Source: Afifellaceae bacterium
Lineage (GTDB): Bacteria > Pseudomonadota > Alphaproteobacteria > Rhizobiales > Afifellaceae
Direction of reading: 5' to 3'
DNA length: 64,000 nt
NCBI GenBank assembly: GCA_028284625.1
Contig: JANQRH010000029.1
Location: 1 to 64,000, forward strand
The notes under the pieces are model-generated. The model did not search any database. It was not told the DNA's origin and saw only the letters and a list, made by a program, of their open reading frames with translations. Both the position numbers and the translations under genes were made by a program. Every line of letters starts with the position of its first letter. Position 1 is the stretch's first letter. Shown one piece after another: positions 52,937 through 62,758 of this stretch.

Positions 52937-53638
52937 TCATGCCTCCGCCGCTTCGATGGGGCGGTCGAACAACTCGTCTGCGCCCGGCATGTAGATGTTG
53001 GAATAGCCCTCCTTCACCGCCGCAACGATCTGGTCCATCCGCTTCTCGATATGGAGCCGCATGACGCGCACGGCGCGATCGGCGTCGCGTGCTTCAATCG
53101 CGGCCATGATTTCCTTGTGCTCGCCTTTGGTCTCCTTGACGCGCGCCGACATGTCGACCCAGCGGATGTAACGAATACGCTCGTTGATCTGGCTGAGCTG
53201 GCGCACCAGTTCGTTGTTGCCAGAGAGTTGCGCGATGCCGATATGGAACGCCTCGTCGAAGGCTGTCACTTCGCGCACGGTCTTGCCGATATAGGTCAGG
53301 CCGTTTGCGTAGAGGCCTTTCTTCAGTGCGCCGATATCTGCATCGCTGCCGCGTTCGCAGGCGAGCTGCACCGCGGCCTCCTCGATGATCTCGCGCATCT
53401 CATAGAGTTCGTAGATCGCCTCGGGCTCCAATGGTCGACAGAAAAAGCCCCGGCCTGGCTGGAAGGCGATCAGTTGCTCCGCCACGAGCCGATTGAGTGC
53501 CTCGCGCAGCGGCGTGCGGCTGGCGTCGAGTTCGCGCGCCAGCGCGACCTCGTTGATCCGCTCGCCTGGCCGAATTCGGAAGTCGACCGTCAGGTCCTTC
53601 AGCTTGCCGTAAAGCGCTTCGACGCGGCCTTCGCTCAT
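52937..53638 (-). CDS. GntR-family (FCD subfamily) transcriptional regulator
   Basis: This 233-residue regulator has a winged helix (LTVDFRIRPGERINEVALAR, then ELDASRTPLREALNRLVAEQ) and an FCD domain (DEAFHIGIAQLSGNNELVRQ). It is divergent from the TPP-enzyme cluster. Palindromes at 53671-53682 and 53694-53711 lie in the shared promoter. Confidence 0.88.
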   Translation of the reverse strand: MSEGRVEALYGKLKDLTVDFRIRPGERINEVALARELDASRTPLREALNRLVAEQLIAFQPGRGFFCRPLEPEAIYELYEMREIIEEAAVQLACERGSDADIGALKKGLYANGLTYIGKTVREVTAFDEAFHIGIAQLSGNNELVRQLSQINERIRYIRWVDMSARVKETKGEHKEIMAAIEARDADRAVRVMRLHIEKRMDQIVAAVKEGYSNIYMPGADELFDRPIEAAEA

Positions 53639-53670
53639 ATGGCCTCGAAATGTCCCGGAATCCTAGTTGA

Positions 53671-53682
53671 CACACCGGTGTG
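53671..53682. promoter_or_regulatory. Perfect 12-base palindrome in a GntR divergent promoter
   Basis: CACACCGGTGTG is a perfect palindrome 33-44 bases upstream of the GntR start. It is a plausible regulator site, but the adjacent palindromes at 53694-53711 better resemble FCD-GntR sites. Confidence 0.4.
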
Positions 53683-53693
53683 AGAATTACAAC

Positions 53694-53711
53694 ATACAGA
53701 GCTGTATACAG
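53694..53711. promoter_or_regulatory. Candidate GntR operator with overlapping palindromes
   Basis: ATACAG-AG-CTGTAT (53694-53707) overlaps CTGTATACAG (53702-53711), a perfect ten-base palindrome. GTATAC-centred palindromes are common for FCD-GntR proteins. The site lies 60-77 bases upstream of the TPP-enzyme start. Confidence 0.5.
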
Positions 53712-53770
53712 GCGTGCGCGCAGTATTAACGGCCATCAAGCGGACAGGCGGCGATGCTTGTGAGTGGGGC

Positions 53771-55471
53771 ATGAACGCGGACCGTTCCAACCGGCTGACG
53801 GGCGCGGAGGCGATGGTCCGGATGCTCCAGGCTTATGATGTGTCCCACATATTCGGCCTGTGCGGCGACACGACGTTGCCCTTCTACGACGCCTTGGCGC
53901 GCCTCGACCACGACATCACGCATTTGCTGACGCGCGACGAACGCCACGCGGCCTACATGGCCGACGGGTATGCGCGCGTCACCGGCAAGCCCGGCATATG
54001 CGAGGGGCCGTCGGGTGGCGGCGCGACCTACATCCTGCCGGGAATTGTCGAGGCGAACGAGAGCTCAATCCCGGTGCTTGCGATCACCACAGACGTCTCG
54101 ACGGCGGCGCGCGGGCGCTATCCTCTGACCGAACTTGACCAGCCGGCGTTGTTCCGCCCGTTGACGAAGTGGAACGCCGCGCTCGACAGCGCTGCCCGCT
54201 TGCCGGCGATGGTGCGGGCTGCCTTCCGCGCCATGACGACCGGGACGCCCGGAGCAGCGCATCTTGCGCTTCCGTTCGACACCCAGAAGGCACCGGTCGA
54301 CGAGGCGGAGATTTGGGCAGACGCTCGTCACGCCCGGTTCCCGGCGGACCGCGCTGCGCCAGACGCTGATGCCATCCGCGAGGCTGCCGATATCCTGGTA
54401 AGCGCGAAATCGGCTGTCGCGATCTGCGGCGGTGGACCGATCATCGCCGGGGCAATCGAAGACGTGAAGCAACTGGCTGAATTGCTCGACATGCCGGTCG
54501 CGACAACTGTCTCCGGCCAGGGCGTCATCGCGGAGACCGATGATCTTGCGCTTGGGGTCGTCGGCTCCAATGGTGGCGCGCCGTCGACGCGCGCTGTTGT
54601 CGACGGTGCGGATGTCGTCGTCTTCATCGGCTGCCGTGCAGGGTCTGTGACCACGGAGCGCTGGCGCTCGCCGAAGCCGGGAACGACCATCATCCATATC
54701 GACAGCGATCCGATGGTGATCGGTGCCAATTATCCAAACAGCGTCGCCATTTGCGCCGACGCAAAGCTGGCGTTGGGCGCTCTCGTTTCGGAGCTTGAAT
54801 CGCGCGCCGCGCTCAACGGCCAGTGCGGCCGCGCACGGGCAAAGATTGCCTGGGCGGAGAAGCTCGCCGCCTTTGAACCGCTGGCGGCAAGCGCCGAAAC
54901 GCCGATCCGTCCGGAGCGCGTTGTTGCTGCACTGGCACGGAACCTTGATGACGACGCGGTCATCGTGGCCGATCCCGGCACGCCGTGCCCCTATTTCTCA
55001 GCCTACTATCGTTGGCGCAGATCCGGCCGCAACTTCATCACCAATCGTGCGCATGGCGCGCTCGGCTATGCGTTGGCCGCATCGATGGGCGCGCATACGG
55101 GTCGGCCTGGCGTCAAAACCGTAGCCGTGATGGGCGACGGATCGTTCGGCTTCTGCTGTGGCGAATACGAGACGATCACGCGCTACCGCATGCCGATCAC
55201 GTCCATCGTGTTCTCCAATTCCACCTATGGCTGGATCAAGGCGGGGCAGGATTCCGGGTTCGGCAAGCGCTTCTACAATGTCGATTTCAACCGCACGGAT
55301 CATGCTGCCGTTGCCAGCGCATTCGGCGTGAAGTCATGGCGCGTCGAAAATCCCGACGACCTCGACGGCGTGCTGGCTGAGGCGCTCGCCCATGACGGTC
55401 CGACATTGGTCGATGTGATCGCGCAGCCGCTGCACGAGGCCGCCGCGCCCGTCTCCGAATGGGTGGCATGA
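53771..55471 (+). CDS. Thiamine-pyrophosphate-dependent enzyme (acetolactate synthase/decarboxylase-like)
   Basis: This 566-residue protein has the three-domain TPP fold. The N-terminal Pyr domain has the activating Glu E57 in [21 protein letters not shown] central domain of about 130 residues follows, then a PP domain with [20 protein letters not shown] and NSTYGWIK for TPP-Mg binding. Relatives include acetolactate synthase, benzoylformate decarboxylase and oxalyl-CoA decarboxylase. Context favours a 2-oxoacid decarboxylase. I chose the ATG at 53771; a GTG at 53714 adds residues that overlap the operator region. Confidence 0.85.
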   Translation: MNADRSNRLTGAEAMVRMLQAYDVSHIFGLCGDTTLPFYDALARLDHDITHLLTRDERHAAYMADGYARVTGKPGICEGPSGGGATYILPGIVEANESSIPVLAITTDVSTAARGRYPLTELDQPALFRPLTKWNAALDSAARLPAMVRAAFRAMTTGTPGAAHLALPFDTQKAPVDEAEIWADARHARFPADRAAPDADAIREAADILVSAKSAVAICGGGPIIAGAIEDVKQLAELLDMPVATTVSGQGVIAETDDLALGVVGSNGGAPSTRAVVDGADVVVFIGCRAGSVTTERWRSPKPGTTIIHIDSDPMVIGANYPNSVAICADAKLALGALVSELESRAALNGQCGRARAKIAWAEKLAAFEPLAASAETPIRPERVVAALARNLDDDAVIVADPGTPCPYFSAYYRWRRSGRNFITNRAHGALGYALAASMGAHTGRPGVKTVAVMGDGSFGFCCGEYETITRYRMPITSIVFSNSTYGWIKAGQDSGFGKRFYNVDFNRTDHAAVASAFGVKSWRVENPDDLDGVLAEALAHDGPTLVDVIAQPLHEAAAPVSEWVA

Positions 55472-55472
55472 G

Positions 55473-56621
55473 ATGATCGCAGCGCTGCCGGATGAGCGGA
55501 TCGTTGGTTTCGACGTCTGGCACTGCGCGCTGCCTGTCACCGGCCGCCGCGATCACGGTATCGGCGCGGTCGCCGGCGACATTGAGGTCATCATCCTGCG
55601 GCTGACCGGCGAGAGCGGTGTCTCCGGATATGGCGAGGCGGCGCCTTGGGCAGTCTTCACCGGCACACCGGAAGCCAGCTTCGCGGCGCTTGACCGCTAT
55701 TTCAGGCCGCTTGCGAGCAAAAGGCGGCTGAGTGAACACGCGCAGATCATGTCCGAAGCGCGCGCGGCCGTGGTCCATTGCACCGAGGCGAAGGCGGCCC
55801 TGGAAACGGCGCTGCTCGATCTTGCCGGCAAGATCATGGGCCAGCCGGTCTGGTCATTGCTCGGCGATAAATGCCGCAGCACAATCGCGCTCTCCTGTTC
55901 GATCGCCAGTCCCGATTTCGACGCCGACAAATGCCTGCTGGAACGCCTGGAAACCGATGGCGTGGGCATCGTCAAGCTGAAGGCCGGGTTCCGGGACCAT
56001 GCGTTCGACATGACCCGCCTTGAGTTCATCCGAGCGCATCATCCCGGATTGGCTATCCGCGTCGATTACAATCAGGGCCTGACGCGTGACCAGGCGCTGC
56101 GGCAGGTTCCCGAGATCGCGCGCGCATTCGAACCCGACTTCATCGAACAGCCGGTACGTGCCGACGACTATTGCACGATGGCTGAACTGCGCGGCCGGAT
56201 CGATGTTCCGTTGCTTGCCGATGAGAGCGTCTTCGGTCCGGAGGACATGGAGCGCGCCATCGCCGAGGAGATCTGCGACGGCGTTTCAGTGAAGATCATG
56301 AAGGCGGGCGGACTTTTGCGGGCTCGCGAGGTCGCAAGCACGGCTGCCGAGGCTGGCCTTTCAGCCTATGGCGGCGACATGTTCGAAACCGGGTTGGCCC
56401 ATTTGGCGGGCACGCACATGATCGCCGCCACGCCTGAGATCACGCTCGGATGTGAGTTCTATCAGGCCAAATACTTCCTTGCCGAAGACCTGCTTGGCGA
56501 ACCGTTTCCGATCAGCGCCGGCCATGTGCTGGTAACCGATGCTCCAGGCCTTGGGATCGAGACCGACATGGATAAGGTCTTGAAGCATGCCATTCGCAGC
56601 GGAGAGGAACGCGCTTCGTGA
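55473..56621 (+). CDS. Enolase-superfamily enzyme, MLE subgroup
   Basis: The 382-residue protein keeps the subgroup residues K168 and K170 (IVKLKAGF), metal ligands D198, E225 and D250 ([19 protein letters not shown]) and the base in SVKIMKAGG (K277). It is paralogous to the enzyme at 11657-12832, but only in the family sense. The start is one base after the TPP gene stop, and the stop overlaps the next gene (ATGA type). A dehydratase or epimerase on a cyclic amino acid, such as a hydroxyproline, is one option given the adjacent oxidase. Confidence 0.84.
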   Translation: MIAALPDERIVGFDVWHCALPVTGRRDHGIGAVAGDIEVIILRLTGESGVSGYGEAAPWAVFTGTPEASFAALDRYFRPLASKRRLSEHAQIMSEARAAVVHCTEAKAALETALLDLAGKIMGQPVWSLLGDKCRSTIALSCSIASPDFDADKCLLERLETDGVGIVKLKAGFRDHAFDMTRLEFIRAHHPGLAIRVDYNQGLTRDQALRQVPEIARAFEPDFIEQPVRADDYCTMAELRGRIDVPLLADESVFGPEDMERAIAEEICDGVSVKIMKAGGLLRAREVASTAAEAGLSAYGGDMFETGLAHLAGTHMIAATPEITLGCEFYQAKYFLAEDLLGEPFPISAGHVLVTDAPGLGIETDMDKVLKHAIRSGEERAS

Positions 56622-57913
56622 CCGGTGAGACGAAACGCGTTGCGGTGATCGGAGCCGGGATCGTCGGCGTCTCGACCGCGATCTGGCTGCAGCGCGCCGG
56701 CCACGACGTCATCCTGATCGACAAAGTCGGGCCGGGCGAGGGGACCAGCTTCGGAAACGGCGGCGTGCTGGCCTCCTGCTCGATTGTGCCGGTCACCGTG
56801 CCGGGCCTGCTCTTCAAAGCGCCGCGCATGTTGCTCGATCCGAACCAGCCCTTGTTCCTCAAGTGGTCGTATCTGCCGAAGCTAGCGCCGTGGCTGATCC
56901 GCTATCTCCGTCATGCCAACGCCGATGCCGTCAAACGTCGGGCCGATGCGCTCTTTCCCATCATCGGCGACAGCCTTGCCGACCATCAGGCGCTTGCTGC
57001 CGGGACCGGTGCGGAAAAGTGGATCGTGCCGTCCGACTACCTGTTCCTCTACAACGACCGCGCACATTTTGAGACCGATGCGTTCGGCTGGTCGGTGCGC
57101 AAGGCGCATGGCTTTGCGTGGGACGAATTGGAGGGCGGGGCGTTCGCCGATTACGACCCCGCCTTCGGCCCGGCGGTCGACTTTGCCGTGCGGTTGAAGG
57201 ATCACGGCCGGATCGCCGATCCCGGCCATTATGTGAAAGACCTGGCCGCCCACGCCGAACGTAATGGCGCGCGCCTGATCGTCGGCAATGCTGACGACTT
57301 CGCGAGAGAGAACGGCGAGATCACCGGCGTGCGGGTGTCGGGCGAGACAATTTCCTGCGACGCCGCCGTGATTGCCACAGGCGCGTGGTCGGCACCGCTT
57401 GCCCGCAAGCTTGGACTGTCGGTACCGCTGGAAAGCGAACGCGGCTATCACCTGGATCTGTGGGAGCCCAACTTCATGCCGCGTTCGCCGGTCATGGTGG
57501 CGTCAAGCAAATTCGTGGCGACCCCGATGGAAGGCCGTCTGCGTCTTGCCGGCATTGTGGAGTTTGGCGGTCTGGAAGCACCGCCGTCGCGCGCCCCGTT
57601 CGCGCTCCTGAAGAAGAACATCAGAGCAGCGATGCCGGGAATCGCGTGGAAGGAAGCGACCGAGTGGATGGGACATCGTCCGTCGATGGACGATTCCATC
57701 CCCGTGATCGGCGAGGTGGCGGGCCTGAAGGGCGCGTTCCTCGGTTTCGGTCATGACCACATTGGCTTGACGGGTGGGCCAAAAACCGGACGGGTGTTGT
57801 CACAACTTATCTCGGGCCGCCGCCCGAATATGAACCTGGCGCCCTATTCGCCAACACGGTTTCGACGGGACGCTTGGCAAAACAAAATGGCTCAACAGGG
57901 AGAACAGTCATGA
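56618..57913 (+). CDS. FAD-dependent D-amino-acid dehydrogenase-like oxidoreductase
   Basis: This 431-residue DAO-family enzyme has the dinucleotide motif [20 protein letters not shown] (residues about 8-27) and [12 protein letters not shown] soon after, both typical of DadA. The C-terminal [20 protein letters not shown] closes the FAD site. It would oxidise a D-amino acid or secondary amine, passing electrons to the respiratory chain. The stop overlaps the dctP start (ATGA). Confidence 0.87.
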   Translation: MTGETKRVAVIGAGIVGVSTAIWLQRAGHDVILIDKVGPGEGTSFGNGGVLASCSIVPVTVPGLLFKAPRMLLDPNQPLFLKWSYLPKLAPWLIRYLRHANADAVKRRADALFPIIGDSLADHQALAAGTGAEKWIVPSDYLFLYNDRAHFETDAFGWSVRKAHGFAWDELEGGAFADYDPAFGPAVDFAVRLKDHGRIADPGHYVKDLAAHAERNGARLIVGNADDFARENGEITGVRVSGETISCDAAVIATGAWSAPLARKLGLSVPLESERGYHLDLWEPNFMPRSPVMVASSKFVATPMEGRLRLAGIVEFGGLEAPPSRAPFALLKKNIRAAMPGIAWKEATEWMGHRPSMDDSIPVIGEVAGLKGAFLGFGHDHIGLTGGPKTGRVLSQLISGRRPNMNLAPYSPTRFRRDAWQNKMAQQGEQS

Positions 57914-58887
57914 AAGCATGCAAAGCATTGATGGCCGCAACAGCCATGACCGCAATCGGTGCGACCGGCGCGCTGGCGGAAAAATGGGACATGCCGCTGG
58001 CCTATTCGGCGTCCAACTTTCACTCCGTGACGGCTGCTGAGTTCGCCAAATGCGTAACCACCGGCACTGGCGGTGAGATCGAGGTCGTGACGCACCCGTC
58101 GGGCTCGCTTTTCCCCGGCGCGCAGATCAAGCGCGCGATCCAGACAGGACAAGTTCCCATCGGCGAGCGCCTGCTTTCAGGCCACCAGAATGAGAACGCC
58201 CTCTTTGGCGTCGATTCCGTGCCGTTCCTGGCCACGTCTTTCGATGATGCGGAAGTGCTTTGGAAAGCCGCGAAAGGTCCTTTGACGGACGTGCTCGCTG
58301 AGCAGAACCTCACGCTACTCTATTCTGTGCCGTGGCCGCCGCAGGGTCTGTATTTCCGCGATGAGGTGAACTCAGTTGCCGACATGAAAGGCATCAAGTT
58401 CCGCTCCTACAACAACGCGACCTCGCGTCTGGCGGAGCTGACCGGAATGCTGCCGGTGACCATTGAGGCTGCAGAAATCAGTCAGGCATTTGCGACCGGC
58501 GTTGCCGATTCCATGGTGTCGTCCGGGTCCACCGGTTACGACCGTAAAGTCTGGGAGAGCCTGAACTATTTCTATGAAGTGGATGCCTGGCTTCCGCGCA
58601 ATTACGTGATGGTGAATTCCGATGTCTGGTCCGGCGTTTCCGATCAGAACAAAAACGTCATCAACGCCTGCGCCGGACTGGCCGAATATGCCGGCACGTG
58701 GCGTTCCAAGGAATATACCGGCTTCACGCTCCAAGGACTGCGTGACGGAGGCATGACCGTGGCCCCGGCGAGCGACCAGATGAAGGGAGAGCTGCGCGAG
58801 ATCGGCGAGACCATGACGTCGGAATGGCTGGAAGCCGCCGGCGAGCAGGGCAAGGCCATCGTCGATGCCTTCAATGAGATGAAGTAA
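57910..58887 (+). CDS. dctP: TRAP transporter solute-binding protein DctP
   Basis: The 325-residue protein has a signal peptide ([20 protein letters not shown], cleavage near ALA-EK) and DctP-family features, including TNLASRL-like MKGIKFRSYNNATSRLAELT, where the Arg is the usual carboxylate ligand. The ATG at 57910 overlaps the oxidase stop. A hairpin lies between it and dctQ. The ligand is probably an organic acid or amino acid used by the upstream enzymes. Confidence 0.93.
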   Translation: MKACKALMAATAMTAIGATGALAEKWDMPLAYSASNFHSVTAAEFAKCVTTGTGGEIEVVTHPSGSLFPGAQIKRAIQTGQVPIGERLLSGHQNENALFGVDSVPFLATSFDDAEVLWKAAKGPLTDVLAEQNLTLLYSVPWPPQGLYFRDEVNSVADMKGIKFRSYNNATSRLAELTGMLPVTIEAAEISQAFATGVADSMVSSGSTGYDRKVWESLNYFYEVDAWLPRNYVMVNSDVWSGVSDQNKNVINACAGLAEYAGTWRSKEYTGFTLQGLRDGGMTVAPASDQMKGELREIGETMTSEWLEAAGEQGKAIVDAFNEMK

Positions 58888-58898
58888 CGGATTGAGGC

Positions 58899-58922
58899 GC
58901 GGGCGGCCCTGCGGTCGCCCGC
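58899..58922 (+). promoter_or_regulatory. Intercistronic hairpin after dctP
   Basis: Nine-base arms (GCGGGCGGC and GTCGCCCGC, one mismatch) flank a six-base loop, 12 bases past the dctP stop. It has no U-run. This is the sixth such structure after a binding-protein gene in the window. Confidence 0.6.
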
Positions 58923-58985
58923 CCTTCTGCACGAAGTCCTGTGCGCGGCGCACGGGGCGAGGCCGATTTAGGCAGGGGGGAGAAT

Positions 58986-59519
58986 ATGGCAATTCTGCGC
59001 AGCCTGAGATCGGGGCTGGATTTCCTTTACGTCGCTTCCGGCGTGCTTGCCGCCCTGTGCCTCATCGCCATCCTCGTTCTCGTCGTCGTCCAGATGCTTG
59101 CGCGATGGACCGGCGAAGTCTTTCCCGGTGCTCCGGACTATGCCGGTTATGCGATGGCGGCCGCCTCTTTCCTGGCCTTTGCCAATGCGCTCAATCGCGG
59201 CAGCCATATTCGCGTTTCGCTGCTTCTGAACACTGTGCCGAAAAGCGTTCGGCGCGTCCTTGAAGTCTGGTGCTTCGGCATCGGAGCCGCGGTGATGTGG
59301 TACTTCGTCTGGTACGCCGGAAGGTTTGTGTACTGGTCGTGGAAGTTCAACGACATAAGCCAAGGGCAGGACAAGACCGCTCTTTGGATTCCGCAGACGG
59401 CGATGCTGGTGGGGGCGGTCATTCTCGCGATCGCCCTGACCGATCACCTGATCAACATCATCCTTAAAAGCGATCATCGCATCACCCGCGATCTGGTCGA
59501 CCAGAGCCACGGGGAATGA
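58986..59519 (+). CDS. dctQ: TRAP transporter small membrane subunit DctQ
   Basis: This 177-residue protein has four transmembrane helices, with a conserved RGSHIRVSLLLN motif in the middle, as in DctQ proteins. The ATG at 58986 follows GGGGGGAG. It is seven bases upstream of dctM. Confidence 0.92.
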   Translation: MAILRSLRSGLDFLYVASGVLAALCLIAILVLVVVQMLARWTGEVFPGAPDYAGYAMAAASFLAFANALNRGSHIRVSLLLNTVPKSVRRVLEVWCFGIGAAVMWYFVWYAGRFVYWSWKFNDISQGQDKTALWIPQTAMLVGAVILAIALTDHLINIILKSDHRITRDLVDQSHGE

Positions 59520-59525
59520 CGGCTC

Positions 59526-60839
59526 ATGGAAAACCTCTCGATCATCATCCTCTTTCTCTTCGTCCTCTTCACGCTTCTGGGCACCGGCGTATGGGTCGGG
59601 CTCGCCCTCATGGGGGTGGCCTGGGTCGGCATGGAGCTTTTCACGACGCGCCCCGTCGGCGACGTGATGCTGACCACGGTTTGGTCGGCTTCCTCCAGCT
59701 GGACGCTGACGGCGCTGCCGATGTTCATCTGGATGGGAGAGATCCTGTTTCGCACGCGCCTTTCGGAGGACATGTTCAAGGGCCTGTCGCCTTGGATGGC
59801 GCGGCTGCCCGGCGGGCTGGTGCACACGAACATTGTCGGCTGCACCGTGTTCGCCGCCGTTTCAGGCTCGTCAGCCGCCACGCTGACCACGGTCGGCAAG
59901 ATGTCCATCCCAGAGCTGCGCAAGCGGAAATATCCGGAGACCATGATCATCGGCACGCTGACCGGCGCTGCCACGCTGGGGCTGATGATTCCACCGTCGC
60001 TGACCCTCATCGTCTATGGGGTCACCATCAACGAATCCATCACAAAGCTCTTCTTCGCCGGGATCATCCCGGGGTTCGTGCTGGCGGCAATGTTCATGGG
60101 TTATGTGGCGATCTATTCGAAGACGTCGAAAAAGTGGAACCCGGATGTCGAACAGCGGCTGAGCTTTGCGGAGAAACTGCGCAATTCGCGGTTTCTCATT
60201 CCGGTGCTGATTCTCATCCTCGTGGTGATCGGGTCAATGTATCTCGGCTACGCGACCGCGACGGAGGCCGCGGCGTTCGGTGTCATCGGCTCGCTCCTGC
60301 TCGCCGCAAGTCAGGGCTCGCTGAACTGGCAGACCTTTACGGCAAGCCTCATGGGCGCCACGCGCACAAGCGCGATGATCGCGCTGATCCTTGCGGGCGC
60401 GGCCTTCCTGTCACTGTCGATGGGCTTCACCGGCTTGCCGCGCGGGCTGGCGGACCTCATTGCGCAATGGGAGCTCAGCCGCTTCGAACTTCTTATGGTT
60501 CTGATGGTCTTCTACATCATCCTTGGCTGTTTTCTCGATGGCATATCGTCGGTCGTGCTGACCATGGCGGTCGTCGAACCAATGATCCGCCAAGCCGGGA
60601 TCGATATCATCTGGTTTGGCATCTTCATCGTCGTCCTGGTCGAGATGGCTCAGATCACGCCGCCGATCGGGTTCAATCTCTTTGTCATGCAGGGCATGAC
60701 CGAGCATGAGATGAACTTCATCGCGAAGGCCGCCATCCCGATGTTCCTCATCATGGTTGTGATGGTCTTTGTGCTCATCGCTTTTCCGGACTTGGCAACA
60801 TGGCTACCGGAGAACATGCGCCAGCGTCCGGGAGGCTAG
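59526..60839 (+). CDS. dctM: TRAP transporter large membrane subunit DctM
   Basis: The 437-residue protein has about twelve transmembrane helices and the DctM hallmarks VSGSSAATLTTVGKMSIPEL and GAATLGLMIPPSLTLIVYGV. It conducts sodium-driven uptake with DctQ. Length and architecture are normal. Confidence 0.95.
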   Translation: MENLSIIILFLFVLFTLLGTGVWVGLALMGVAWVGMELFTTRPVGDVMLTTVWSASSSWTLTALPMFIWMGEILFRTRLSEDMFKGLSPWMARLPGGLVHTNIVGCTVFAAVSGSSAATLTTVGKMSIPELRKRKYPETMIIGTLTGAATLGLMIPPSLTLIVYGVTINESITKLFFAGIIPGFVLAAMFMGYVAIYSKTSKKWNPDVEQRLSFAEKLRNSRFLIPVLILILVVIGSMYLGYATATEAAAFGVIGSLLLAASQGSLNWQTFTASLMGATRTSAMIALILAGAAFLSLSMGFTGLPRGLADLIAQWELSRFELLMVLMVFYIILGCFLDGISSVVLTMAVVEPMIRQAGIDIIWFGIFIVVLVEMAQITPPIGFNLFVMQGMTEHEMNFIAKAAIPMFLIMVVMVFVLIAFPDLATWLPENMRQRPGG

Positions 60840-60908
60840 GCGCGGTGTGGGAACCGGCCATGCCGTGCAGATTGCACCCGAGCTGATCCTTATCGCCGGG
60901 GGGCCGGC

Positions 60909-61847
60909 GTGACAGGAGCGCTGGCGCTGCTTGGGCTGGCAGCTCGTTATGGCCGCAGCCTTCTCGTCGTGGGGCTGGTCGGCGGAATCGCTTTGCCGGG
61001 CGTTGCAAATGCGATGAAGCCGTTTCTGCCGGAACTGGTTGCCTTTCTTCTGTTCATCGCCGCGCTTCGCATCGGTCCGCGCCAAGCTGTCGGCGCCGTG
61101 CGCGATTTGCAGGTGACGGCCGGGCTCGCGTTGCTGTTCCAGCTTGTCATGCCGATCGCGGCGATCGGCGTGATGGCGGTTGGCGGTTGGCTCTCCAGTC
61201 CGATTGCGTCTTCACTCGTCCTGATGCTTTCGGCCGCCTCGATTGCCGGGAGTCCGAACCTCACCGTCATGACCGGGCATGACCCGGCGCCGGCATTGCG
61301 CCTCTTGATCCTGGGGACGGCCATCTTGCCGGTCACAGTGCTGGCGCCGTTCTGGCTGCTGCCGGAACTGGGGTCGGCAGCGGAGGTGCTTGACGCGGCG
61401 GCGCGGCTGCTTGTCGTGATCGCCGTTGCCGCCGGCGCGGCATTTCTGATCCGCGGCTTTCTTTTGCGCCAACCGTCAGCGGATACGATCCGCGCGATCG
61501 ACGGTGTTTCGGCGATTGCTATGGCTGTTGTCGTTATCGGCCTGATGTCGGCGGTCGGGCCGGCGATCGCGGAGACGCCTCTGCGCTTTGTGTATTGGCT
61601 CTTAGTGGCTTTCGCCGCCAATTTTGCGCTGCAGATTGCGACCGCCTTGGTCTTGCGGAGCACGCCGCTCCGTGAGGAGCGTGTCGGCTACGCGATCATC
61701 GCGGGAAATCGGAACATCGCGTTGTTTCTGGCCGCTCTGCCGTCGGCCGTGACCGATCCGCTGCTGCTCTTCATCGGGTGCTACCAGATCCCGATGTACC
61801 TGACCCCGATCCTGCTGCGGCGACTTTATAGAACCGGTGCGGCGTAG
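60909..61847 (+). CDS. Bile acid:sodium symporter (BASS)-family transporter
   Basis: This 312-residue membrane protein has ten predicted helices. MSAASIAGSPNLTVMTGHDP and AGNRNIALFLAALP correspond to the two crossover/sodium-site regions of BASS proteins. The start is a GTG at 60909. It follows dctM by 69 bases and may be a second transporter of the same cluster, for example an exporter of a pathway product. The family includes pyruvate, pantothenate and arsenite carriers as well. Confidence 0.78.
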   Translation: MTGALALLGLAARYGRSLLVVGLVGGIALPGVANAMKPFLPELVAFLLFIAALRIGPRQAVGAVRDLQVTAGLALLFQLVMPIAAIGVMAVGGWLSSPIASSLVLMLSAASIAGSPNLTVMTGHDPAPALRLLILGTAILPVTVLAPFWLLPELGSAAEVLDAAARLLVVIAVAAGAAFLIRGFLLRQPSADTIRAIDGVSAIAMAVVVIGLMSAVGPAIAETPLRFVYWLLVAFAANFALQIATALVLRSTPLREERVGYAIIAGNRNIALFLAALPSAVTDPLLLFIGCYQIPMYLTPILLRRLYRTGAA

Positions 61848-61855
61848 ACGCGTCG

Positions 61856-61873
61856 GCCGCCAGAGCGGGCGGC
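61856..61873. terminator. Hairpin between convergent genes
   Basis: GCCGCC and GGCGGC pair around AGAGCG between the BASS gene stop and the polyamine-type permease stop. The stem is short and no clear U-run follows, so termination is only likely by position. Confidence 0.3.
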
Positions 61874-61899
61874 ACACCCTTGCTCTCGCAACAGGTCGT

Positions 61900-62757
61900 T
61901 CAATCACTCCGTTCGCGCTGCAGCGCGATCATGATGAGCGCGAGGAGTGCCGAGGCGACCATCAGCATCAGAGATATCGCGTTGAGGACGGGCGTCGAGC
62001 CTTCCTTGAGGCGGTCGAACAGAGCGATTGTCAGCGGTGCGTCGGAACCGACCAGCATCAGCGTGGTGTTGAAGTTTTCGAAGCTCATCAGGAAGGCGAC
62101 GATGCCCGCACCCAGCATGGCAGGCGCCAGGTAGGGCAGCGTTACCGTCCGGACCGCCACCCATCGCGTTGCACCAAGATTGAGGGCAGCTTCCTCCAGA
62201 CTGACATCGAACTTTCGCAGGCGAGCGGAGATGACCAGCGTCGCGATCGTCGCGATGAAGGAGAACTGCCCCAGAATGACAAGCACCAGGCCGGGGCGGA
62301 GGGCCTCGATCTCGATCCCGATCGCATCGTCGACTCCGTTGGCGATTCCCGACGACATGACCAGGATGGAGATACCCAGGATGATGCCTGGCACGACCAG
62401 CGGCGTCAGCATGAGCACATAGGCGAGGTTCTTGAAGCGGAAATTCTCACGCTCGAAGAGGAATGCGTTGGAGGTGCCCACGGCCACGGAGAGAATTGTC
62501 ACAGAGATCGCGACAAGCAACGAAACCACCGAAGCATTGAGAAGTGATCGATCGTAGAACAGGCCCTGCCGCGGTTCGGTTTGGCCAAAGAACCAGTCCA
62601 GCGTGAAGCCCTCCCAAGGAGGCGAGGGAAACAGCGAATCGTTGAAGGCAAAGACTGAAACGACGACAAGTGGTGCCGCGAGATAGATGAAGAACAGCGC
62701 GACGTAGGTGCGGTAAACGTTCCGCAGGAACGGGTTCTGGGGGATTGAGGGGATCAT
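61900..62757 (-). CDS. Polyamine-type ABC transporter permease (PotC-like)
   Basis: The 285-residue permease has six helices with the loop LEEAALNLGATRWVAVRTVT typical of PotC. It is the third gene of an operon that continues beyond the window. It follows the PotB-like gene by one base. Putrescine/spermidine or related solutes are likely. Confidence 0.9.
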   Translation of the reverse strand: MIPSIPQNPFLRNVYRTYVALFFIYLAAPLVVVSVFAFNDSLFPSPPWEGFTLDWFFGQTEPRQGLFYDRSLLNASVVSLLVAISVTILSVAVGTSNAFLFERENFRFKNLAYVLMLTPLVVPGIILGISILVMSSGIANGVDDAIGIEIEALRPGLVLVILGQFSFIATIATLVISARLRKFDVSLEEAALNLGATRWVAVRTVTLPYLAPAMLGAGIVAFLMSFENFNTTLMLVGSDAPLTIALFDRLKEGSTPVLNAISLMLMVASALLALIMIALQRERSD

Positions 62758-62758
62758 C

